In this document: positions 1 through 8,289 of the stretch, piece by piece | How positions within the stretch are numbered: position 1 is the stretch's first letter | How the letters are laid out: each line of letters begins with the position of its first letter | From: Paenibacillus sp. NAIST15-1 | Lineage (GTDB): Bacteria; Bacillota; Bacilli; Paenibacillales; Paenibacillaceae | NCBI RefSeq assembly: GCF_001894745.1 | Contig: NZ_BBYF01000010.1 | Coordinates: forward strand, 1 to 64,000 | Reading direction: 5' to 3' | DNA: 64,000 nt | Notes under the pieces: generated by a model | The model's input: the letters and a program-made list of their open reading frames with translations, nothing else | Databases searched by the model: none | Told to the model about the DNA's origin: nothing | Made by a program: the position numbers and the translations under genes

Positions 1-33
1 CTGACCAATACTAATCGGTCGAGGGCTTATCCT
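1..33 (+). rRNA. 23S ribosomal RNA, 3' end (partial)
   Basis: The window opens inside the conserved 3' terminus of bacterial 23S rRNA (ctaatcggtcgagggctta). The gene continues off the left edge. The exact 3' end is uncertain by a few bases. It belongs to the same rRNA operon as the 5S gene that follows; the roughly 200-base spacer between them holds no tRNA. Confidence 0.9.
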
Positions 34-237
34 AAAAGATTAAACCCCAAAAAGTGACGTGAAGCTTTGCAGCAACACCGAAACCTTTTCGGGGGCCCCG
101 GATGAACAATTAGCACTAACTTTCGCATTCAGTTTTCAGGGTGCAATGTTTTGGAGTCTGACTAGTGCAGACGAAGAAACGCACACAGCACTTGGTCGTG
201 CTGAACCTGAATTTCATATTGGCTAATGCCAATGCTG

Positions 238-354
238 TTTGGTGGCGATGGCGGAGGGGTTCCACGCGTACCCATCCCGAACACGACCGTTAAGCCCTCC
301 AGCGCCGATGGTACTTGGACCGCAGGGTCCCGGGAGAGTAGGACGTCGCCAAGC
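238..354 (+). rRNA. rrf: 5S ribosomal RNA
   Basis: About 117 bases that start with a tttggtggcgatggcg-type 5' end and close with the complementary gtcgccaagc end. The internal cccatcccgaacacg loop is diagnostic of bacterial 5S rRNA. It lies about 200 bases after the 23S end and 9 bases before a tRNA-Asn gene, the usual rrn operon order in Bacillales. Confidence 0.93.
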
Positions 355-363
355 AGTTAATAT

Positions 364-439
364 TCCCTGATAGCTCAGTTGGTAGAGCACTCGACTGTTA
401 ATCGAGTTGTCACAGGTTCGAGTCCTGTTCGGGGAGCCA
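364..439 (+). tRNA. tRNA-Asn (GTT)
   Basis: 76-base cloverleaf with the acceptor stem tccctga/tcgggga, anticodon GTT at 397-399, a normal T-arm (ggttcgagtcc) and an encoded CCA end. First of ten tRNA genes directly downstream of the 5S gene, probably cotranscribed with the rRNA. Confidence 0.95.
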
Positions 440-440
440 T

Positions 441-533
441 GGAGAGATGTCCGAGTTTGGTCGAAGGAGCACGATTGGAAATCGTGTAGGCGCCACAAGC
501 GTCTCGAGGGTTCGAATCCCTCTCTCTCCGCCA
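441..533 (+). tRNA. tRNA-Ser (GGA)
   Basis: 93-base class II tRNA with a long variable arm and the acceptor stem ggagaga/tctctcc. The anticodon loop ttggaaa places GGA at 477-479. CCA is encoded. It starts two bases after the tRNA-Asn. Confidence 0.95.
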
Positions 534-537
534 GTTT

Positions 538-612
538 GGCCCGTTGGTCAAGGGGTTAAGACACCTCCCTTTCACGGAGGTAACAGGGGTTCGAATCCCC
601 TACGGGTCACCA
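538..612 (+). tRNA. tRNA-Glu (TTC), copy 1
   Basis: 75-base cloverleaf. Anticodon stem cctcc/ggagg encloses the loop ctttcac, giving TTC at 571-573. CCA is encoded. The gene is identical in sequence to a second copy at 1253-1327. Confidence 0.95.
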
Positions 613-719
613 TTTTATGAATGAAATTACGTAGTACAGGGTACTAGTCAACTAGATAGGAACCATCTGAACAGGGTGGGATCATTACATTCAAATTTGT
701 TAGTATCCAGCGTGAATAT

Positions 720-795
<76 letters not shown>

Positions 796-840
796 AATAT
801 GTAATCACTATCTTATATAGGATTGCGATTGAGTTGTTAA

Positions 841-916
841 GGACACTTAGCTCAGCTGGGAGAGCACCATCTTGACAGGGTGGGGGTCAGCGGTTCGAAC
901 CCGTTAGTGTCCACCA
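841..916 (+). tRNA. tRNA-Val (GAC)
   Basis: 76-base cloverleaf. Anticodon stem ccatc/ggtgg encloses the loop ttgacag, placing GAC in the anticodon, which decodes valine GUC/GUU. Body sequence closely matches the neighbouring tRNA-Val(TAC). CCA is encoded. Confidence 0.92.
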
Positions 917-979
917 TAAAGAGCTATGAAATAATTTTTGATAGATTAAGATACATAGCATTTATATGAAATATTATAT

Positions 980-1055
980 GGACGCTTAGCTCAGCTGGGA
1001 GAGCATCTGCCTTACAAGCAGAGGGTCGGCGGTTCGATCCCGTCAGCGTCCACCA
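980..1055 (+). tRNA. tRNA-Val (TAC)
   Basis: 76-base cloverleaf with the acceptor ggacgct/agcgtcc. Anticodon loop cttacaa gives TAC at 1013-1015. CCA is encoded. Confidence 0.95.
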
Positions 1056-1061
1056 TCATAT

Positions 1062-1137
<76 letters not shown>

Positions 1138-1142
1138 AATAT

Positions 1143-1219
1143 GGAGCTGTGGTGTAGAGGCCTAACATGCCTGCCTGTCACGCAGGAGACCGCGGGTTCG
1201 AATCCCGTCAGCTCCGCCA
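1143..1219 (+). tRNA. tRNA-Asp (GTC)
   Basis: 77-base cloverleaf. Anticodon stem cctgc/gcagg encloses the loop ctgtcac, giving GTC at 1177-1179. The discriminator base before the encoded CCA is G (position 1216). That matters because the T-box leader of hisS-aspS in this window appears to be built to read this tRNA. Confidence 0.95.
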
Positions 1220-1252
1220 TTTTTCTTCTTGAGAAATGATCAAATTGAATAA

Positions 1253-1327
1253 GGCCCGTTGGTCAAGGGGTTAAGACACCTCCCTTTCACGGAGGTAACA
1301 GGGGTTCGAATCCCCTACGGGTCACCA
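1253..1327 (+). tRNA. tRNA-Glu (TTC), copy 2
   Basis: Same 75-base sequence as the gene at 538-612, anticodon TTC, CCA encoded. Confidence 0.95.
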
Positions 1328-1341
1328 TTTCTCTCTTATGA

Positions 1342-1417
1342 GAGCCATTAGCTCAGTTGGTAGAGCACCTGACTTTTAATCAGGGTGTCGAAGGTTCGAG
1401 TCCTTCATGGCTCACCA
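1342..1417 (+). tRNA. tRNA-Lys (TTT)
   Basis: 76-base cloverleaf with the acceptor gagccat/atggctc. Anticodon loop cttttaa gives TTT at 1375-1377. CCA is encoded. Last tRNA of the cluster, followed at once by a terminator. Confidence 0.95.
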
Positions 1418-1432
1418 GTTTGTGCAATTTTC

Positions 1433-1463
1433 AGCCTGATGCGGAAGCGTCGGGCTTTTTTTG
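1433..1463 (+). terminator. Rho-independent terminator of the rrn/tRNA cluster
   Basis: Ten-pair stem agcctgatgc/gcgtcgggct around a ggaa tetraloop, followed by a run of seven T. It closes the rRNA-tRNA transcription unit. The roughly 200 bases from here to the ROK gene hold no other gene. Confidence 0.9.
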
Positions 1464-1631
1464 TCGTTGTTTGAACAAGGAGAGCTGATTCGAGAGAGCG
1501 TAAGATGCTCTGAGTACGCAATCTTTGATTTAAGGGTGCTAATTTGTACTACCCCTAGAATTATGATAAGGGCATGCTCTATTGATGTTTTATTCGAAAG
1601 ACATTATGATTAAAGGAATAGATAACTAACT

Positions 1632-1645
1632 CCTTTTATAAAAGG
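1632..1645. promoter_or_regulatory. Perfect palindrome upstream of the ROK gene (candidate operator)
   Basis: CCTTTTATAAAAGG is a perfect 14-base palindrome 22 bases before the ROK start codon. Its core TTTTATAAAA recurs in a second palindrome upstream of the dehydrogenase gene (2984-2995). The placement suggests an autoregulatory operator; the repressor assignment is inference. Confidence 0.45.
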
Positions 1646-1666
1646 GTTTCAATAAGGTGGGACGTT

Positions 1667-2788
1667 ATGGTGGTAGACAAAACCGTTAATATTAAGGAAT
1701 TCAATCGAAATCGAATATATATGCTGCTGCGGCAAGAAAAAAACTTATCTAAGCAGGATATTGTGCAGCATTTGCAGATTAGCTTACCAACCATTACGCA
1801 GAATTTAAATTATTTGCTGCAGGAGAAGCTGATTGCGAATACGGGGAAAATTGGTAATACCGGAGGACGCAATGCACAGGTCTATTCTTATATAAGCGAT
1901 GCCAAAATCGCTATTGGCTTAGATATTACGCGGAACCATGTCACAACAGTGGTTGTTGATTTAAATGGGGATATTATCCACATAAACAGAAGAAGACAAA
2001 AGTTTGAAACCTCGGATCCTTATTTTCAGTTATTGGGAAATATCATTCAGGAGGACATAAAAGAACTGGATATTGACGATTCGAAAATATTAGGTGTCGG
2101 CATCGGGGTGCCGGGATTGATTACGGAAGACCACCAGACTGTCTTTTACGGGAAGATCCTGAATTTCACCGGAGAGACGCTGCAGCGCTTCACCAAGTAC
2201 ATACCGTATCCGGCCATTCTTGTGAATGATGCGAATGCGGCTGGGTTCTCGGAAATATGGGCGACGCCGGACACGAAAAATGCATTTTATATTTCTCTTA
2301 GCAATAATATTGGCGGAGCCGTTTATATTGGAAATAAAGTGTTTGCCGGAGAGAATCAAAAGAGTGGGGAAATCGGGCATATTACGATCATTCCAGACGG
2401 TCTCCCTTGTTATTGCGGTCAAAAGGGCTGCCTTGAGGCATATTGCTCAGCTTCTTTATTAGCAGATACAGCTGATGGGAGTTTGGGGCGTTTTTTTGAG
2501 GAGGTACAGGGCGGCAATCGTGAAAAGCTGATCGTTTGGGACAACTATTTGCGCCATCTTTCGATCGCCATTAATAATATTCGCATGCTGTTCGACTGTG
2601 ACATTATCCTTGGCGGTTACGTAGGGGCTTATATGGAGAATTATATCGATACGTTGAAGAAGCTGGTGGCCAGCCGCAATACGTTCGAAGATCATGCAGA
2701 TTATGTGCGCATTTGCAGTTATAAAACGGAGGCTATTGCGGCTGGGGCTGCTCTGCCCTTCATCGATCAGTTCATTAATCAAATATAA
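1667..2788 (+). CDS. ROK-family transcriptional regulator (NagC/XylR type)
   Basis: The product has 373 residues, normal for ROK repressors. Residues about 10-65 form a winged helix-turn-helix. From about residue 82 a sugar-kinase-like ROK domain follows, with an IGLDIT phosphate-type motif, NDANAAG at 187-193, GEIGH at 234-238 and the zinc-binding CxCGxxGC cluster (C248, C250, C255). Known ROK repressors bind a sugar or sugar phosphate and release operator DNA. A ribosome binding site (aaggtggg) precedes the ATG. It lies just upstream of a dehydrogenase-kinase-permease set on the same strand, separated by a terminator and a promoter. I infer that it controls that set and itself through the shared palindromes. 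The ligand cannot be told from sequence. Confidence 0.88.
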   Translation: MVVDKTVNIKEFNRNRIYMLLRQEKNLSKQDIVQHLQISLPTITQNLNYLLQEKLIANTGKIGNTGGRNAQVYSYISDAKIAIGLDITRNHVTTVVVDLNGDIIHINRRRQKFETSDPYFQLLGNIIQEDIKELDIDDSKILGVGIGVPGLITEDHQTVFYGKILNFTGETLQRFTKYIPYPAILVNDANAAGFSEIWATPDTKNAFYISLSNNIGGAVYIGNKVFAGENQKSGEIGHITIIPDGLPCYCGQKGCLEAYCSASLLADTADGSLGRFFEEVQGGNREKLIVWDNYLRHLSIAINNIRMLFDCDIILGGYVGAYMENYIDTLKKLVASRNTFEDHADYVRICSYKTEAIAAGAALPFIDQFINQI

Positions 2789-2810
2789 GAAGATACCAAG
2801 CTTACAGCAT

Positions 2811-2867
2811 CGCATGGAGTAGGTCAAGAGGAGTCAAGTTCCTTTACCTGCTTCATGCGTTTTTTTT
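2811..2867 (+). terminator. Rho-independent terminator after the ROK gene
   Basis: Long stem with outer arms cgcatggagtaggt and acctgcttcatgcg (two G-U pairs), followed by eight T. It separates the ROK transcript from the dehydrogenase operon. Confidence 0.8.
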
Positions 2868-2943
2868 ATCTTTCAATCGGCTGACAAGCAGGAAATGCTT
2901 CGCATCTTGTACTGCAAAATAATACTTATTTTTTAATTGCATA

Positions 2944-2972
2944 TTGACAAGAAGGACGAGAGGGAATATCCT
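2944..2972 (+). promoter_or_regulatory. Candidate sigma-A promoter of the dehydrogenase operon
   Basis: TTGACA at 2944-2949, a 17-base spacer, then TATCCT at 2967-2972. The -35 is consensus and the -10 is weak (4 of 6). A palindrome lies just downstream, where a repressor would block initiation or early elongation. Confidence 0.5.
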
Positions 2973-2983
2973 TGCATTAAGTA

Positions 2984-2995
2984 GTTTTATAAAAC
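2984..2995. promoter_or_regulatory. Palindrome downstream of the operon promoter (candidate ROK operator)
   Basis: GTTTTATAAAAC is a perfect 12-base palindrome, extended imperfectly by aagt and actt on its flanks. It shares the TTTTATAAAA core with the palindrome ahead of the ROK gene and sits between the promoter and the ribosome binding site (ggggagg). Confidence 0.45.
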
Positions 2996-3038
2996 ACTTT
3001 AACAAAAGTAATTTACTTATTGGGGAGGCGGATGCATA

Positions 3039-4151
3039 ATGAATCAACAACAATCTACCAGCTTAAAAGCCACGACAGGGAACGTACCAGCAACTATGAA
3101 AGCGCTTGTAGCGTATGGGAAGCATGATTACCGCTTTGAAGCCAACTATCCTACGCCTGAATGCGGGCCAGACGATATGATCATTAAAACGGAAGCATGC
3201 GGCATTTGCGCAGGAGACTTGAAGTGCATGCATGGCGCAGCAATGTTCTGGGGCGACGAGACACAGCCAGAATGGGTGAAGCCTCCGTTTATTCCGGGGC
3301 ATGAATTTTTAGGAACAATCGTAGAAATTGGCGAAAATGTAACCGATTTCAAAATTGGGGATCGAGTAACTGCGGATCAGATCGTTCCTTGCCAAGAATG
3401 CAGATTTTGCAAAAGAGGGGAGTACTGGATGTGCCAGCCCCATAACATATTCGGTTTCCAAGGCTCGAACAACGGGGGAATGGCGGAATATGTTCGATAC
3501 CCGAAAACGGCGGTTGTCCATAAGGTGCCTGGACAGATGGAATTGGAGTCTGCGCTGCTGATTGAGCCTTATGCTTGCTCGAAGCATGCCGTGGATCGGG
3601 CGCAAATCGGATGCGAGGATGTCGTCGTTATCTCTGGGGCGGGGCCTCTGGGCTTAGGAATGATCACATATGCGAGAATGAAAAATCCAAAAAAATTGAT
3701 TGTGCTGGATTTGGTTGAGAACCGTTTGGAAAAGGCGAAGGAATTTGGCGCGGATATCGTCCTTAATCCGAAAGAGACGGATGTGGTTCAAGCGATTTTG
3801 GATATGACGGAGGGTTACGGTTGCGACATCTACATCGAAGCGACAGGACATCCTTCCAGCGTAACGCAAGGATTGAGCATGATTCGCAAGCTTGGACGCT
3901 TCGTGGAATTCAGCGTGTTCGGGGAGCCGACTATCGTGGATTGGTCCATCATCGGAGACCGCAAGGAGCTGGATGTATTGGGATCACATTTGAGCCCATA
4001 TTGTTACCCATTCGTCATTGAAAATGTTGCAAACGGCAATCTGAAAACGAACGGCATTGTGACTCGCAAGTTCCCGATTGAGCAATGGGAAGAAGCCTTT
4101 GAATATGCATCTGGTAAGCATGGTGATTTCAAGGTTGCAATTACGTTCTAA
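3039..4151 (+). CDS. Zinc-dependent medium-chain alcohol/polyol dehydrogenase
   Basis: The 370-residue product is a medium-chain dehydrogenase. Catalytic zinc ligands lie in the CGIC stretch (C54/C57) and GHE (H88-E89). The four structural-zinc cysteines are C118, C121, C124 and C132. The nucleotide-binding glycine motif GAGPLGLG is at 200-207. The family oxidises alcohols or polyols with NAD(P); the overall sequence resembles erythritol/threitol-type dehydrogenases. The ATG at 3039 has a strong ribosome binding site (ggggagg), which extends the N-terminus by about 19 residues before the usual MKALV start. It is followed 16 bases later by an AraB-like kinase, then by a polyol permease. I infer oxidation of an imported sugar alcohol to a ketose; the exact polyol is unknown. 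Confidence 0.85.
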   Translation: MNQQQSTSLKATTGNVPATMKALVAYGKHDYRFEANYPTPECGPDDMIIKTEACGICAGDLKCMHGAAMFWGDETQPEWVKPPFIPGHEFLGTIVEIGENVTDFKIGDRVTADQIVPCQECRFCKRGEYWMCQPHNIFGFQGSNNGGMAEYVRYPKTAVVHKVPGQMELESALLIEPYACSKHAVDRAQIGCEDVVVISGAGPLGLGMITYARMKNPKKLIVLDLVENRLEKAKEFGADIVLNPKETDVVQAILDMTEGYGCDIYIEATGHPSSVTQGLSMIRKLGRFVEFSVFGEPTIVDWSIIGDRKELDVLGSHLSPYCYPFVIENVANGNLKTNGIVTRKFPIEQWEEAFEYASGKHGDFKVAITF

Positions 4152-4167
4152 AAAGGGTGAATGCAAA

Positions 4168-5853
4168 ATGGAGAACTATGTAGTTGGAATTGATTATGGC
4201 ACATTAAGCGCCCGTACGATACTTGTTAACGTATCCACCGGAGAGATAAGTGCTTCTGCAGAGATGAATTATCCTCACGGCGTAATGGATCAGGTGCTGC
4301 CGGACGGCGTAACGAAGCTGGGGCCGGATTGGGCTTTGCAGCATCCGCAGGACTATTTACAATGCACCACTGCAACGCTGACAAAGGTTCTGGAAACGAG
4401 CGGCATTGATGCCCGCCAGATTATTGGCGTCGGCACCGATTTTACGGAATGTACGATGCTTCCCGTAAAGGCGGATGGAACGCCCCTATGCATGCTGGAT
4501 GCATACAAGAACAATCCGCATGCGTATGTGAAGCTGTGGAAGCACCATGCGGCAGCAGAGGAAGCCAACCGACTGAATGATATAGCCCGTATGCGGGGCG
4601 AGGAATTTTTGGACTTCTACGGTGGGAAAATTTCTTCAGAATGGATGTTTCCAAAAATATGGCAAATTCTTAATGAAGCACCCGAAATATATGAAGCCGC
4701 TGATCGGTTCATGGAGCTTGCCGATTGGATTACACTACAGCTAACTGGAACAGAAACACGAAATAGCTGCACAGCTGGATATAAGGCCATATGGCACAAG
4801 CAAAACGGATTTCCATCAAATTCATTTTTGAAAGCGCTCGATCCAAAGCTGGAACACGTCGTTGACGAGAAAATGTCGAGAACCATTTATCCGGTCGGCA
4901 CAAGAGCTGGATCAATTACAGAAGAGAGCGCAAAATGGACGGGACTGGCTGCGGGGACAGCGGTATCCGTAGGAATAGGCGATGCCCATTGCGCCGTAAT
5001 CGGCTGCGGGATTACGACTCCCGATATTTTACTAATGGTGATGGGGACATCCGGCTGCGACATGCTGGTCAGTGAAACGGCAGTGAAGGTGCCGGGCATT
5101 AGCGGCATTTGCGAGGACGGCATTTTGCCTGGGTTCTACGGCTATGAGGCAGGACAATCCTGCATGGGAGACCATTTCTCATGGTTCGCGAATCACTGTG
5201 TGCCAGAGCGCCTAGGGCAAGAGGCCAGAGCTGCGAACAAGCATGTGCTGCAGCTTCTCAATGAGAAGGCAGAGAAGATTAAGCCCGGCGCCAGCGGCTT
5301 GATTGCGCTGGATTGGTGGAATGGGAACCGTTCCGTTCTGGTGGATGCGGATCTGACAGGATCAATGTTCGGCATGACGACGGCTACGACAGCCGAAGAA
5401 ATGTACAAAGCATTGGTTGAAGCAGTTGCATTCGGGAAGCGGATGATTATTGAGAACTTTGTACAGCACGGAGTTCCGATTGCCAAAATCATGGCTACAG
5501 GCGGGATTGCGGAAAAAAGCCCATTCATTATGCAGACCTTCGCGGACATCATCGGCATGCCGATTCACGTCGCGGCAACTCAGCAAGGAACAGCGATGGG
5601 GGCCGCCATGCTCGGAGCCGTAGCGGCAGGCAGTACTAATGGAGGATACGACTCCATTCAGCAGGCTGGGAAAGCAATGGGTGGAGGCATTAAGAAAACG
5701 TATGAGCCGCAAGGTAAGCACCGGGAGATTTATAATCGACTCTATGCCCAGTATGTGCGGCTGCATGATTATTTTGGTCGCAATAAACAGAGTCCGATTA
5801 AACAATTGAAAGCGATTAAATTGGAAGTGATGGGTGGAGAGAGTTCAAATTAA
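4168..5853 (+). CDS. FGGY-family kinase, ribulokinase (AraB-like)
   Basis: The product has 561 residues, the length of Bacillus L-ribulokinase, and resembles it along its whole length. The N-terminal ATPase fold has GIDYGT at 7-12, then KISSEWM near 154-160, and the putative catalytic aspartate in GDAH (D272). A glycine-rich MATGGIAEKSPF segment lies in the C-terminal lobe. AraB phosphorylates L-ribulose and can accept other 2-ketopentoses. No araA or araD lies near. The neighbours are a polyol dehydrogenase and a polyol permease, so the substrate may be a ketose made from a sugar alcohol (inference). The ATG at 4168 was chosen for its aaaaaggg ribosome binding site; an upstream in-frame ATG lies inside the dehydrogenase gene. 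Confidence 0.85.
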   Translation: MENYVVGIDYGTLSARTILVNVSTGEISASAEMNYPHGVMDQVLPDGVTKLGPDWALQHPQDYLQCTTATLTKVLETSGIDARQIIGVGTDFTECTMLPVKADGTPLCMLDAYKNNPHAYVKLWKHHAAAEEANRLNDIARMRGEEFLDFYGGKISSEWMFPKIWQILNEAPEIYEAADRFMELADWITLQLTGTETRNSCTAGYKAIWHKQNGFPSNSFLKALDPKLEHVVDEKMSRTIYPVGTRAGSITEESAKWTGLAAGTAVSVGIGDAHCAVIGCGITTPDILLMVMGTSGCDMLVSETAVKVPGISGICEDGILPGFYGYEAGQSCMGDHFSWFANHCVPERLGQEARAANKHVLQLLNEKAEKIKPGASGLIALDWWNGNRSVLVDADLTGSMFGMTTATTAEEMYKALVEAVAFGKRMIIENFVQHGVPIAKIMATGGIAEKSPFIMQTFADIIGMPIHVAATQQGTAMGAAMLGAVAAGSTNGGYDSIQQAGKAMGGGIKKTYEPQGKHREIYNRLYAQYVRLHDYFGRNKQSPIKQLKAIKLEVMGGESSN

Positions 5854-5918
5854 CATCTTTATAGAATAGCTGCATTACGGACAGTAGAAGAAGGAATAGA
5901 TCATCCAGGAAAGAAGTG

Positions 5919-7199
5919 ATGCACTTGAAAGACAAACATATTTTGGACAAAATAGGTATTCCTTCATCTCTAGCTTGGGGCTATCTCGGCATTCTGATCT
6001 TTATGATGGGGGATGGTCTGGAGCAGGGATGGTTAAGCCCATATCTGGTTGAACAGGGACTCACCGTACAGCAATCCGGCATTTTATTTACGGTATACGG
6101 GGTTACGATTGCATTGTCTTCTTTCCTGTCCGGATTATTCGTTGACGCGATTGGACCTAAAAAAGCAATGTTGACCGGGTTAATTCTATACATTCTCGGT
6201 TCCGTAGGCTTTATTGGTTTAGGAATTACCCAGCTTTCATTTGCAACGATGCTGCCGACGTATGCGTTTAAGGGTCTCGGCTATCCTTTGTTCGCATACT
6301 CGTTCCTCGTCTGGATCGCTTATCAGACACCTCAGAAGAAGCTGGGAACGGCTGTCGGCTGGTTCTGGTTCGTGTTCACTGGGGGCATGAACGTACTCGG
6401 CGCATACTATTCCACCTGGGCATTGAAGCACCTGGGGCATATCAATACACTATGGAGTGCAATCGTATGGGTACTGCTTGGGGCATTGTTCGCACTGGTC
6501 ATCAATCCCGGCGGCAAGCTGGATAAGGCCAAGGCAGAACAGCATGACAACAAAGTAAAAGAGCTTGCCAAAGGATTGGCAATTGTCAAAAAGGAACCGA
6601 AAATCGTATTGGTCGGCTTAGTTCGCATCATCAATACGGCTGCACAATTCGGCTTCCCCATATATATGCCGCTATACATGGAGAGTCAAGGCATTAGCAT
6701 TTCATCCTGGCTGCATCTATGGGCTATGATTTTTATCGGAAACATCGCGTTCAACCTGCTGTTTGGCATTGTGGGCGATAAGCTTGGCTGGAGAAATACG
6801 GTAATGTGGTTTGGATGTGCAGGCTCGGCCTTCTTTACGATTTTACTCTTTTACGTTCCTCAACTTGCGGCAGGCAATGTATGGCTTGTGCAAATTGTCG
6901 GGATCTTGTGGGGCGGATGTCTGGCAGGCTTCGTGCCATTGTCTGCGATAGCCCCGTCTTTGGTAAAGGAAGAAAAGGGTGCAGCGATGTCAATCTTAAA
7001 CCTGGGCGCGGGATTGAGCGCATTCGTTGGTCCAGCTCTTGTTGCTTTATTTATTGGAAGCCTCGGTTACGCCGGCATTACGTGGCTATTCGCTGGGCTA
7101 TTTGCAGCAGCAGGCGTTATGATGATTTTTGTCACGCTCCCTGCTGAGGACAAAACAACGAAGGACGCGAGTGCACACACCGAAATTGTAAGCGCTTAA
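5919..7199 (+). CDS. MFS transporter, CsbX/RbtT/DalT polyol permease family
   Basis: The 426-residue product has about twelve hydrophobic segments with a charged central loop near residues 195-225. The opening matches the polyol-permease branch of the major facilitator superfamily, which includes the ribitol and D-arabitol permeases RbtT and DalT and Bacillus CsbX. It should be a proton-coupled sugar-alcohol importer. It is third in the operon, 65 bases after the kinase, and a strong terminator follows. Start: a GTG at 5916 and an ATG at 5919 are both possible; the ATG has better spacing from aggaaag. In B. subtilis csbX sits beside bofC; here bofC lies 4.3 kb downstream. Confidence 0.83.
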   Translation: MHLKDKHILDKIGIPSSLAWGYLGILIFMMGDGLEQGWLSPYLVEQGLTVQQSGILFTVYGVTIALSSFLSGLFVDAIGPKKAMLTGLILYILGSVGFIGLGITQLSFATMLPTYAFKGLGYPLFAYSFLVWIAYQTPQKKLGTAVGWFWFVFTGGMNVLGAYYSTWALKHLGHINTLWSAIVWVLLGALFALVINPGGKLDKAKAEQHDNKVKELAKGLAIVKKEPKIVLVGLVRIINTAAQFGFPIYMPLYMESQGISISSWLHLWAMIFIGNIAFNLLFGIVGDKLGWRNTVMWFGCAGSAFFTILLFYVPQLAAGNVWLVQIVGILWGGCLAGFVPLSAIAPSLVKEEKGAAMSILNLGAGLSAFVGPALVALFIGSLGYAGITWLFAGLFAAAGVMMIFVTLPAEDKTTKDASAHTEIVSA

Positions 7200-7210
7200 T
7201 AAGGTTACCT

Positions 7211-7251
7211 AAAAAAGCAGCTCTTCTCCACTTGGGAGAGGGCTGCTTTTA
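7211..7251. terminator. Bidirectional terminator between the permease and the AraC gene
   Basis: Stem aaaagcagct-cttctcc/gggagag-ggctgctttt with A-rich and T-rich flanks on opposite sides. It can terminate both the plus-strand permease operon and the minus-strand AraC gene. Confidence 0.85.
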
Positions 7252-7259
7252 TCATAATG

Positions 7260-8126
7260 CTAGCGATCAATTTTCTGGTAACTATTGTTTGTTCGGTATA
7301 AGGTAGGACTGATTCCATACACGTAGGTAAACTGATTTGAGAAGTAATGGATTGAATCGTAGCCCAACATTAGTGCGATTTCCGTAATTGATTGGCGGCT
7401 TTCCATCAACAAAACGGCCGCCTTTTTCATGCGAGCCTGCAGCAAATACGCTTTAGGCGATGCTCCTGTCTCTTGCTTGAAAAGCCGATAAAATTGGGAC
7501 TTTTCCAGCCCGCATTCGCTGCACCAGTAATCAACCGAATGCCGCTGCTCGGGATGTTCGTCCATTCGCTCCAAGATTCGAGCTATGCGATAATCCGTAG
7601 GATTGGGCAATCTGCTTGCATCGTACCATTGAATCAGCCAGGAGTAAAAACTAGCTGATGCAGCCTGCTTCGTATAGCAGCCGCGCCGATTATATGCGGT
7701 AAGCACATGCTTCATCAGCTCAATGAAGTAAGGATAAGGGCGAAGCGAAGTGCAGGTCGGCAATGATTCCAGTTCTGAGCAAGGGTTATGTGCGGTTAAC
7801 CACCTCGGATCGAATTCATCCCATTCATAAGCAAAGGTAGGCTGGTTCGGCGGAGGAGCCTCCCATAGATCGCAGTAGATATTACATGCATTCATCGTTT
7901 CATTTGGTGCATGCTCGAAGGAATGCCATTGTCCAGGGCGGACAAAGATGAGCGTGCCGTTCGCGACCGCATATCGTTGGTCATCTATCGTCATATGGCC
8001 ATGGCCGTCCAAGAATAAGTGGAATGCATAGCTGTATCCTCTGCGCAGCTGTTCCTCTCGCGTTCCTCGGTAATTATACATATGCGCTGCACGGATGTAT
8101 GGCCTTATATCCGCAATGGTCATCAT
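7260..8126 (-). CDS. AraC-family transcriptional regulator
   Basis: The product has 288 residues. Residues about 25-75 look like a cupin-type sensor domain (HLFLDGHGHMTIDD). Residues about 185-285 hold the double helix-turn-helix of the AraC family, ending in the typical YFSNQF and GISPTLYR elements. It is transcribed divergently from the asparaginase gene and convergently with the polyol operon, so it could regulate either; nothing decides between them. The start has ggaggg six bases upstream. A second ATG directly follows the first, and either could be used. Confidence 0.85.
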   Translation of the reverse strand: MMTIADIRPYIRAAHMYNYRGTREEQLRRGYSYAFHLFLDGHGHMTIDDQRYAVANGTLIFVRPGQWHSFEHAPNETMNACNIYCDLWEAPPPNQPTFAYEWDEFDPRWLTAHNPCSELESLPTCTSLRPYPYFIELMKHVLTAYNRRGCYTKQAASASFYSWLIQWYDASRLPNPTDYRIARILERMDEHPEQRHSVDYWCSECGLEKSQFYRLFKQETGASPKAYLLQARMKKAAVLLMESRQSITEIALMLGYDSIHYFSNQFTYVYGISPTLYRTNNSYQKIDR

Positions 8127-8157
8127 GCCTATCCCTCCGGTTCGTTAGCGGAAATTT

Positions 8158-8183
8158 TTATAACTGACAGGAACTTGTTATAA
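8158..8183. promoter_or_regulatory. Inverted repeat in the AraC-asparaginase divergent region
   Basis: Arms TTATAAC (8158-8164) and GTTATAA (8177-8183) are separated by 12 bases. They lie in the 163-base region between the divergent AraC and asparaginase genes. It may be a regulator site or overlap a -10 element; function is inferred from position only. Confidence 0.3.
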
Positions 8184-8289
8184 ATACGAGCAGCTAGGAA
8201 CATGATACTATGTTTGCAGAGTTATGTCATGATAGGGGAAGTCTTGAAATGAGAATGATGACAGCATGTGTTGGCGAGGAGGAACAATA

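Noticed and set aside
3097-3110. CcpA cre-like sequence tgaaagcgcttgta inside the dehydrogenase gene
   Set aside because: The bases encode the conserved MKALV start of the enzyme core and miss the consensus at two key positions.
7186-7199. cre-like sequence tgtaagcgcttaat at the end of the permease gene
   Set aside because: It overlaps the final codons, lies far from any promoter of the operon, and misses the closing CA of the consensus.
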